64,000 nucleotides of DNA from Ophiostoma sp. CBS 140.51 (Eukaryota > Ascomycota > Sordariomycetes > Ophiostomatales > Ophiostomataceae), in NCBI GenBank assembly GCA_029298735.1, contig JANSLP010000006.1:186001-250000 (forward strand), written 5' to 3'. The position numbers were made by a program, and so were the translations under genes. The notes beneath the pieces are model-generated. The model saw only the letters and a list, made by a program, of their open reading frames with translations, was not told the DNA's origin and did no database searches. Shown here piece after piece: positions 11,293 through 19,512 of this stretch. Within the stretch, counting starts at the first letter, position 1. Each line of letters opens with the position of its first letter.

Positions 11293-11412
11293 CTTCCAAT
11301 AGAAGATTTGCCAACAGACTATCTTCCAACATACAGACTTCCAACAGAACATTCTCCAACAGCACATCTTCCAACAGGAGGCCTTCCAACAGGAGACCTC
11401 CTAACAGCTTCC
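11293..11412 (+). repeat. 15-bp minisatellite, about eight units (CTTCCAACAGNANAN)
   Basis: Eight consecutive imperfect 15-bp units share the core CTTCCAACAG. In one plus frame the array reads as a pentapeptide repeat, LPTxx (LPIED, LPTDY, LPTYR, LPTEH and so on), and on the minus strand as LLxE/G repeats. It sits just upstream of an intron acceptor (CTCTCTGCAG, 11441-11450) that precedes the LDI-like relic, so it was probably leader or intron sequence. Confidence 0.85.
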
Positions 11413-11450
11413 AGCAGAACAAAATAGCTAACACACCCTTCTCTCTGCAG

Positions 11451-12218
11451 CTCACCAAAGTCATCCAGCCCAACGGCGACCACGAGGCCCCCACGGCCCA
11501 GGCTACCAAGCTCAACGGCACTGCCAACGGCAATACCAAGGGCTAGGGCCATGTCTTGGGCACCGACTCGAAGCCCGCCTCCACCGAGTCCGTTGGCGAC
11601 TTCAGCTGGGACCCCTGGACGGTCAAGGATGTCCTGATCCCCTCATTCGCCGGCCGCGGTCTGGTTAAGAAGTTCCACCAGCGCCGCACGCTGTACCAGT
11701 ACCTGACCATGTCACTGGCAGGTCTCTGGGCCTTCTACAACCTCGAGAACAACGGCTACCGCGCCTTTGCTCTGGGGCTGTTGTTCCCTGGTGCCGGCCA
11801 CACCGCCGTAGCCACCTTCCCGTCGCTGCTTGCTTTCATCGCCACCGTTGCCCTGTTCCCCGTCACCATTTTTGTCTGGTTCGCCATGGGCGGCATCTTC
11901 TTCCCCCTGGCTCTGTACCTTGGCTCGGCCGTCGCTGCCGGCTTCATGGTTCGCCCCGAGGGTCTGTGGCAGCCCAGCGCCACTCTGTGGGCCATCTTCT
12001 GCTACAGCGACATCTAGTAGCTGATGAGCAACGCCAGCTCGCTCAACGCCACCAGCTACACCAAGGCCCAGGAGCGCAACAAGTACTTGGTCTAGGCCGT
12101 CGAGGAGCAGATTGCCAACGCCAGCGAGGCCCCCGGCCCCGAGGACCGTGAGCTGTCGCTCGAGACCCTGCGCCACGCCCAGCACATGCTCGAGCGTGGT
12201 CTGTCTCCCCACGACAAC
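11451..12218 (+). pseudogene. Truncated membrane protein with four in-frame TAGs; possibly linalool dehydratase/isomerase-like
   Basis: One frame stays open in GC-rich, strongly biased codons from 11451 to 12218, apart from TAG codons at 11544, 12015, 12018 and 12093. There is no TAA, TGA or frameshift. The text across the stops is coherent: TKLNGTANGNTKG / DFSWDPWTVKDVLIPSF, RTLYQYLTMSLAGLWAFYNL, FALGLLFPGAGHTAVATF, several hydrophobic segments, then SLETLRHAQHMLERGLSPHD. The order basic FHQRRTLYQY segment, GLLFPGAGH and four membrane spans, then the SPHD stretch, resembles the N-terminal part of fungal proteins that carry a linalool dehydratase/isomerase domain. The recognition is from memory and uncertain. 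The catalytic alpha/alpha barrel is missing: homology stops at 12218 and the DNA continues into the tail of an enoyl-CoA hydratase relic on the other strand. Confidence 0.5.
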
Positions 12219-12239
12219 TTGCTCTCTCCCCCCTTGTAC

Positions 12240-12880
12240 ATCCCAGTTTGGCTTTTTCTCGGCCTGAAACTGCTTGACGTCCCAAGCACCCGATGCATCA
12301 GGGGCCATCATGCGGTCAAACAGGACCTTCATAACGTCGACCTGTGCCTGGCGTCCACCGTCAATCCATCCTGCCTTGACGAGCTCCTTCACATGGTCGA
12401 GGCTTCCGACGACACTCCGCTGAGCTGTTGAAGCAGACTGGGCAGAAGATGATCAAGATCACCAATACTCGCAACAAGGCCGCGCTAATGAAGCTCGGTT
12501 GCAGTCAGAGTGCGTGCCGTCAACATGGCCTCGCATGCCAACGGAATGCCAAACTCGCGCACAACAGGGCGAGATATGGTTGCTGGGTACAGACCGAGCT
12601 TGGCCTCGCTCAAAGTGACGGCCGCCTTTGGTGAACGCAGCCGCAAGTCGCAGACAAAAGCCACACCTACACGTCGAGAAGACCAGTCAGACGGTTGTAC
12701 TGTGCGTCTGTCTCGGCTGAAAAAAACACCGACGGGGGGTGCTGCCCTTGGACAAGTCCATTCCAGTGCAAAAGAAACGACCAGTACCGGTCAATATGAC
12801 ACGGTTGATCGAAGTGTCAGTGCCAGCCTTTTGAAAGAGCGTCGTCAGATTGACTTCATTTAGCGATTGGAAAGTGGTAA
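12240..12880 (-). pseudogene. Enoyl-CoA hydratase/isomerase relic
   Basis: Read on the minus strand, fragments line up in crotonase order: FQSLNEVNLTTLFQKAG, then INRVILTGTGRFFCTGMDLS (the A-F-C-G-D-L box with oxyanion-hole residues). A shifted frame gives AETDAQYNRLTGLLD, followed by a gap, then GVAFVCDLRLRSPKAAVTLS, EAKLGLYPATIS and FGIPLACEAMLTARTL. A TAG lies at 12487-12485, and a last shifted frame gives VKELVKAGWIDGGRQAQVDV up to KKPNWD. At least two frameshifts, one stop and loss of the second oxyanion-hole segment (GGG) are visible, so it is dead. The family hydrates 2-enoyl-CoA in beta-oxidation. It faces tail to tail with the LDI-like relic, and the two meet abruptly at about 12219-12240. 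Confidence 0.78.
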
Positions 12881-13529
12881 AATAAATCAAACAAATAAGA
12901 GAAAAACAGCAACTGCCCTATTGTGAAATGTTATGAGAGCGCCACTTTTCCATTAAAAGTCTTTCAGTCTCACATGAGTTCCTTCTAAGATCACGCTTGT
13001 CGCGCTCCCAGTCGCTCCTTCCCAAACGTGTTGATTTTGGCGCCTGCCGTAGCTGCCGTTTTTCACATTGATAAAAAAAGCGGGGCACCGACGGTTTGTC
13101 ACTACGCCCCAAAACAGGCAAGTAGGCGCAACGTCTCTCGATTTCCTCCTACAAAAGGAAAACAAAAAACCCAAAGCATCCTTTCTTCGAAAAACAGACC
13201 ACCCTACAAAGCAGAAAGCTGTGCAGATTTTACCAGAGTTATCACAGCAAACAAGGAGAAAGCAGAGAAGCAGTGCTCTATCTGCTCACAAGGTATGTCT
13301 AAATGACAACAGAGTGACTATGCACGCAAGGCCACGATTTTAGCAAGATCAGAAGCCATGACATTGTCCGCATTGGTTTCAGCTGCCCTTCTGCCACATC
13401 ACCCCACGCATTTCACGACCCCTGTACCTCTTCGTTTATTTACAAAGCTCAAATATTTCCATCGAGGAAGTGTTCGTGTTGTCTAACAAGTCCAGAGACG
13501 GCCGTCCTCTCAACATCTCTGGGCCCGCC
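12881..13529. other. Intergenic; promoter of the GFD2-like gene
   Basis: Holds the upstream region of the gene starting at 13530. No further coding sequence is recognised. Confidence 0.55.
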
Positions 13530-15820
13530 ATGACTGAACGCAGTACCCTCTTCGACCGCGTGCGGGCTGCGTATGGCCTGGGCGAGGATGGCACAGCCTT
13601 AAGCACTTCAGGCATCTCTCAGCCGCTTTCCACCCTTTCACCCATGCCACCGCAGCTCACAGAACTTCTGAAAGAGCCCAAGGTCAACAGCATCCGCGTT
13701 CCCTTTGACCCGGAAGACCAGTCAGACGACGAGGTCGTCATCACATCCATCTACAATCGAGACAACAAAGCTGCCAAGGGAAACAGTACCCCGAAAGGTA
13801 AACAGCCACCAGAAAAAGGCTTAGGGGCATATTGTAGGCCAAAATTCCATACAAAGCTTCTGACATGATCCGTAGGTGACGGCAAGCCGAACCTCAAAAA
13901 AACATTGTCACCCGAAGCTTCCATTTTTCAGCCAAAGATTGTCCCACTCGTCAGCATTCCCAGTTCTAGGGGTTCTGGGAGTCCAGACGCAGTGCCCGGC
14001 AAAAGATACCCCTCTAAGCGAGTCCCATTCTGCCCATGGATCATTGTGCAAAACTATCATTCCTGGTTCGTCGGAAAGCAAAACGGCGCTCGCATTGGGC
14101 CGTATTTTGAGAAGTCGGCCATTTTGAAATGGCAGGAGTGGGACTTTTGCTACCTGTGGCACCCGGCCAAGGACAAGGAGAGCACATATGTGCTCATGGT
14201 TCCGACCAGACAGTTCCAAAGCTTCCTCGACCGGCTCAACAAGACCCTCAACATCCAGCTCACCATCCCGCCCGGAGTGAATGGCGACAAATTTGCCGTC
14301 ATCTTTGGCCAGATGAAGACACCCGTTCCTCGGTTTTTGGGTCGTGCTCCGGACTTGGTCGCTTTTGGCAGGCTGACAAAAGCTGTGCCACCCCTCGACC
14401 CTGTCGATGCGATCTTCGAGCTTTCAAACGTCGAGCCTCGAGCCCGCGAGATGTTTGTCCGAAAGGTCAACGGCCTGTCCCACAAGTACGACAAGACAGC
14501 GGACAGGACAAACAAGTCGGAGAAGAACCGCAAAAAGCGGCTTCTTGACAGACGTGCATGGGGACAGCAGATCAAGCGAGTCCAACGCTACATGGGAATA
14601 CGTGAAAAGATCGACGCAGGTAAGAAACGGTTCTCGCTTTTTGATGCCATGCGATAGCCTGGTAGACTTTCGTTGTGTATGGTTAACTTATACTGACATG
14701 CATACCGATAGTCCCATATCGTGACAATGCACCACGCTACATCATGCAGTCTATTGACTATTCCCTCGTCCCACCGTTCATACAGGAGGATCATGTCATC
14801 TTTGTGGCGATGGACATCGAATCCTACGAGTTCAACCACGGTCTCATCACTGAACTCGGATTCGCCATCCTAGACACCAGAAAGCTCGCCGGACAGCCGC
14901 CGGGCCCCGGGTGTGAAAACTGGCTGTCGCTCATTGAAGGCCGCCATCTCCGCACCACAGAGTACTTGACCATGGTCAACCGGGTACATTGCCACGGCAA
15001 TGAAAACAACTATAATTTCGGGTCTGTCTAAAAAAAACAGAATAAAATATATCCCTTGACTGCCACTACTGTTTACTGACATTGAATCTACTTTTAGCAA
15101 AAGCGAATTCATTTCGATCAAGGATATGCTTGCTATCGTCACGAGCATCCTGCAGCCCTGGAGCCCGAACGGGGAACGGAGAAATGTCGTTTTAGTTGGC
15201 CACGACATCAAGAGCGACATTGCCTTGGTTAAGAACATTGGCTTCCATGTGACGGACGACATGTTTATGGACATTGTCGACACGCAGTTCATCCACCAGC
15301 ACCTGCACATGAAGAGCCAACAGGCGAGCCTCAAGTCCGTTCTGACGGACCTGGAAATCGAGCATTATTTCCTCCACAACGGCGGCAACGATGCAATGTA
15401 CACTCTCCAGGCGATGGTGCGGATTGTCGTGCTGAAGCGGGAGGCGAGTCTACGGAGACACGGTGAACGCATGCGGCCAGGGTGAGCCAATACTCCATCG
15501 CTGATTTCCTTTGTTATTTACCAGACTAACACAGTTGCTTTAGCTACAAGCCAGATCCAGATATTGTCGAGCAGGGCTGGGAATCGGGAGGAGAGTTTTC
15601 GGATGGCACTTGCATTAACGCAAGCAACTGGCGCCACAACAGCTTCGTGGCAGACAAGGCAGATAAGAACGGAACGCCGCTCACGTCTCCTTCTTCAGCA
15701 GCCTCGGCAACCCCGCAGAAGACCCGAGTGACTGGGTCGCCGGCAGCGAAGACAAAGGCTTCCAGCATGCCTGCCGTTCAGCGTCTTTCGTTGGGCCAGG
15801 CCGACCTTATTGATCTTTGA
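13530..15820 (+). CDS. GFD2/YDR514C-like protein with DEDD RNase H-fold exonuclease domain
   Basis: Five exons (13530-13797, 13876-14619, 14712-15021, 15098-15481, 15544-15820) encode 660 aa, with consistent GT-AG borders and phases. The C-terminal half shows the DEDD exonuclease pattern: VAMDIESYEFNHGLITELGF (first Asp-x-Glu), LVGHDIKSDI (second Asp) and FLHNGGNDAMYTLQAM (last Asp). The HCHGNENNYNFG block is typical of the fungal Gfd2/YDR514C family. The N-terminal part has PWIIVQNYHSWFVGKQNGA and a Lys/Arg-rich stretch before the third exon (KSEKNRKKRLLDRR). Yeast Gfd2 is linked to mRNA export via Dbp5; nuclease activity is inferred from the conserved acidic residues only. The start at 13530 is the first ATG of the open frame (context CCGCCATGAC). 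The neighbour Tim14 converges on it. Confidence 0.8.
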
Positions 15821-16302
15821 TGGCAAGGTTGAAGCATCGAATGTGGCCCCAAGTGGCGGCCAGTAATGATCACGACGATTACGACGAGCATATGGGTATG
15901 GGAAAAAAGTGATTTATGAGCAGAGAATTTCGAGAGCGCTGATTTTTGCTCGTGGGAAAACAACGGTGCCTCAAACGAGTCATTCTTTCAAACATCCGAT
16001 CTTCCAAGTGGGAGAGTCAGATCCAGGAAAGAAAAGTATCCAAGTACAGATCGGAAGGCATTTCTGCCGCCTTCCCACCATACCGCCAGAAAAAAATTCC
16101 AAAAAATTCCAAAATAACGCCAGTGCTATGAAAATGAAAATGATATCCGTATGTTCTTGGTTGTTACATGTCGGCTGGTGTGACAAAGTTGGGGCGTTAC
16201 GACGTCCAGCCTGGGGTCATAACCAGCCGTAGGTTCGTTCTAGGCTCGACTCCGACCCAGTCCGAGGGCTGTGTATTTTGTTTGTATTGCGAGTGAGAGG
16301 TG
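15821..16302. other. Convergent 3' intergenic
   Basis: Lies between the ends of the GFD2-like gene and pam18. No gene seen. Confidence 0.6.
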
Positions 16303-16805
16303 TTATGTCGTTTTCTCGAGGAGTTCTTTCGCTTCGTTGACCTTTGTGGCGAGGTACGGGCTGCCGCCGCGATCGGGGTGGTTCAGCAGCATCAGTGTGC
16401 GGTGGGCCTTGCGGACCTTTTCTTTGGTGACCGCGCGCTCACTGAGGTTGTTAGCAGTATGCTCTTTACTTGAAATAAAAAGACGGGGACCTACTTCAGT
16501 GATAGAATTAGAGTAGCCTCCTTCTTGGTCATCTTGCCCTCAAAGCCGCCTTTGTAGAAAGCCTTGCCGAGCGAGCCAACACCGCCGCGCGACCGGCGGA
16601 ATGCAACAAGACCGGCGCGTCCCTGAGAGAGGAGTAAATATTAGTAAAATTGTTTCAGTGGTGGTGCGAAAAGGGCGTCGTGAACCCAGCTTGTCGCATG
16701 AGGCGCATGAGTCGCATGAAAATCTTGCGATGAGGGGAAAGAAAAAGCTCCTACCAGAAAAGCAGCGACGGCCACGCCGGCACCGATTGCAACTGCAGAA
16801 GCCAT
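16303..16805 (-). CDS. PAM18: Pam18/Tim14, J-protein of the mitochondrial import motor
   Basis: Three exons on the minus strand (16805-16755, 16622-16495, 16441-16303) encode 105 aa. The N-terminus MASAVAIGAGVAVAAFL is a single membrane anchor. The basic matrix-side segment GRAGLVAFRRSRGG follows, then the J domain: KGGFEGKMTKKEATLILSL, VRKAHRTLMLLNHPDRGGSP with the essential HPD tripeptide, and YLATKVNEAKELLEK. Pam18 stimulates the ATPase of mtHsp70 (Ssc1) at the TIM23 channel, paired with Pam16. The length fits filamentous-fungal orthologues, which lack the long presequence-like extension of yeast Pam18. Start chosen at the only ATG before the anchor. It shares a 487-bp divergent promoter with rlp24. 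Confidence 0.95.
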
Positions 16806-17292
16806 TGTTTAGTTGTGTAGGGTGCGGATAGTATGTGAGTAGCGGGTTGCGTTTTGAAAAGCGTTGTGTATGTCGTGGTGAAATCGTACGTCGTGATGAT
16901 GTTGCGGGCAAAAGAAAACCTTACCAACGGCTGGCCTCGTGATGGAAAGTGTCGGAATCTGGAGGCAATTGCAGAAAAGCGTAAAGCCGCTTTCTCTTTC
17001 GCGTACTTGATTGGCCAGAAGAGACCCGTGGCAGAATTTCACTAGCCACACCTCCCGCCACGCCGTAGTTAAAGTGGTTCATCGGCTGCGATAACGATAA
17101 GGCCCCACCAAAGAGATTTTTTGATGTACCAGCAAAAAAAAAATTGGCAAAAAAACGGAGACTATCGTTCGCCGCCTTTTTTTCCTGCGTTTGTTAGAGA
17201 CGACCCTTCTCCCTTTCGACCTCGACAAGACGACACAACGACCGTCGACCAACAAACACACATAGACATTTTGAGTTTCATACACCGCCAAG
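16806..17292. other. Divergent promoter between pam18 and rlp24
   Basis: The 487-bp spacer separates two housekeeping genes read away from each other. It includes A-runs at 17136-17156 and a pyrimidine-rich leader before the rlp24 ATG. No TATA box stands out. Confidence 0.55.
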
Positions 17293-18273
17293 ATGAGGCA
17301 TGTTGTTTTCTTTTTCTTCGTTTAAAGAGAAGAGTGGACTGTTGCTAACAATGTTTCTTGCAGAGTCGAGACGTGCTACTTCTGCTCCCGGTAAGCCACG
17401 ACGACGAACCTGCCCTTCGACGATGTTGCGCAACGGACGAAATGAAACGCCGGAGGACGATACAAGAGGATACAAGGAGCTGGAAGCTGACAGATCTCGA
17501 ATGCAGGCCCACCTACCCGGGCAAGGGTATTATGTTTGTGCGGAACGACAGCAAGACGTTCCGTTTCTGCCGGAGCAAATGCCACAAGAACGTAAGTCGA
17601 GCGATATGATTAGGAACTCCACGGGATAGGGTGGAAAGAGGAACTGCCGCAATGGCTGCAGACAGACGAATGGTTGCTAACATGCTTTTCCACCCAGTTT
17701 AAGATGAAGCGCAACCCGCGCAAGCTCAAGTGGACCAAGGCCTTCCGCAAGGCTTCCGGCAAGGAGATGGTTGTCGACTCGACTCTGCTGTTCGCCGCCC
17801 GCCGCAACGTCCCCGTCCGCTACAACCGCGAGCTCGCCGCCAAGACCCTGGAGGCCATGGACAAGATCGCCGAGATCCGCTCCCGTCGCGAGCGCCACTT
17901 CTACAAGCGCCGCATGGCCGGCAACCGCAAGCGCGAGCTCCTGGCTGCGCGCAAGCTCGTCGCCGAGCACAGCCACCTGCTGCTGCCGCGTCCCCAGCGG
18001 CCCCTGCACCCGAAGCTGCGCGCGGCTGCGGCTGCCAAGAAGCTGGCGGCGCTCCAGGAGGCCGGTGTGGACGTGGAGCTCGAGGACCTCGAGGTGGATA
18101 CGACCGATGGTGTCAAGACCAAGGCCGCTGCACGGAGAGTGGTGCGGCAACGCATCACGGCCGACGGCCGGGTGGAGCTGGCCGAGGAGGAGGTCGGCAA
18201 CTCGTCGCTTGTGGACGAGGATGCTGGCGACGACGACTTCGACGAGGAGGACGACGAGATGGACATGGACTAA
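17293..18273 (+). CDS. RLP24: Rlp24, 60S ribosome biogenesis protein (eL24-like)
   Basis: Four exons (17293-17297, 17364-17390, 17507-17591, 17698-18273) encode 230 aa. The first exon is only ATGAG. Its donor is GCATGT, a GC-AG intron, required to give the invariant N-terminus MRVETCYFCSRPTYPGKG. The zinc-binding CxxC...CxxxC pattern follows (CYFC; FRFCRSKCHKNFKMKRNP), then the conserved RKLKWTKAFRKASGKEM. A long Lys/Arg/Ala-rich helix and an acidic tail (DDDFDEEDDEMDMD) complete it. Rlp24 holds the eL24 site on pre-60S particles and recruits the AAA-ATPase Drg1 through its C-terminal tail, so its length and tail separate it from eL24 itself. The middle and last exons have strong codon bias. 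Confidence 0.93.
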
Positions 18274-18778
18274 GCCACAGAACGAGAGAGACGTCGCTAC
18301 ATACGACAAGCATACGACCAAGTGCATCCAACCAGCGGTTTATGATTTTCTTTTCTCATTTCCTCATTTTCTCCTCGTTTTCGTCCTCCCTTCCTCCTCT
18401 TCCTTTCAGCCTTTCATCTCCTTCGCACTCGTCGGACTCTACAAAAAAGTTACTTGGGATATGGGGGTTTGGCGTTCCCGGCGTGCATTTGCCAGTTTAT
18501 CATCATTTCTGTTTCCTTCATACACTGTTTGGCGGCTCCTTTGGACATGACATTATAGTTTTATAAACATATACACATCTTCATGCATCTTCATGTTGAT
18601 TTCTGACTCCCGGCGCGAAGAGACGGCTTCGGCCGGTGACATATAATATTAACGAGGTAGTGTCTGCGCTCTGGCTTAACGACTTCCAAATGTAAGGGAA
18701 ACGTTGATTGGTATCATATCTATGTAAAATCACAGCACAGCAAGGAAGATCAGAAAGATGTCCTCTACTTGACTCCGT
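18274..18778. other. Convergent 3' intergenic
   Basis: Contains the T-rich 3' region of rlp24 and the end of the DUF3602 gene. No gene seen. Confidence 0.6.
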
Positions 18779-19512
18779 CTATTTGTTCCGCTCCCGTGTC
18801 ACTGGCGCCTGGTGGTACGTCTTGGGTGGCATCGGCAGACCAGCCTCGACGTCCTGCTGGATCTGGGCCGCAATGGCTGCCTCCTTGCGCTTCTGCTCTT
18901 CCTCCAGCTCAGCTGCTGCTGCCGCCGATGCTGCCCAGTTCCCTGCGCCGCCACGTCCCGACAGACCAGGCTTGGGACGTGCCGATGAAGATGTTACAAC
19001 GGCGGGCGCATCAACCGAGGGTGGGATAGTCGTTTTGGTCGTGGTCGCCTGTACTCGCGCAGCCTCGACAGCTTCGTCGCGCTCTGCCGCAGCAACGGCC
19101 GCCGAATCGTAAAAGTTACCGGCGCCGCCCCGTCCGCCTCGCGTGTATGGAGTCTGTTGCGGCTGGGGAGCAATCGGCGGCTGTGATGCGGCTTCTGTTC
19201 CGGCAGCGTTTGCCTGGGCTTCAACGTCCTGTATCCAAACAACAGCTCGGTCAGTAAATGTTCAACAGCGCAAAACGCTCCAGTGATTCCAGAAATCACA
19301 TGGGTAACCATCGTATGCCTCTCTCCTGCAAGTAGCTTTGGCTCCACTTTGCGCCATAGCTCGTGGGCTCTCGGCCAGGTGAGAGAGGAGAGAGAGGGGG
19401 AAGAAGAGGGGGTCAGAGGAAAACCTACCCGCTTTTCGGCTTCTTCTTGGTCCTTCTTGCTGTACCAGTTGCCGGCGCCACCACGGCCGACACGGAAGAC
19501 GTCCATTGACAT
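18779..19512 (-). CDS. DUF3602/Par32-like protein with three GRGGAGN motifs
   Basis: Two exons on the minus strand (19512-19429, 19228-18779) encode 177 aa. The family repeat GRGGAGN[WF] occurs three times: GRGGAGNWYSKKDQEEAEKR in exon 1, then GGRGGAGNFYDSAA and SGRGGAGNWAASAA in exon 2, separated by low-complexity Ala/Thr/Pro-rich linkers. Fungal DUF3602 proteins are small, soluble and intrinsically disordered. Yeast Par32, a member, is a phosphoprotein that inhibits Mep ammonium transporters downstream of TORC1. Whether this protein does the same is unknown. The intron (GTAGGT...ATACAG) is about 200 bp, larger than others in the window. An in-frame second Met two codons later is an equally possible start. 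Confidence 0.85.

Noticed and set aside
17730..18566. Two other plus frames of 259-278 codons within rlp24
   Set aside because: Arg/Gly/Ala-rich shadows of the real exon 4.
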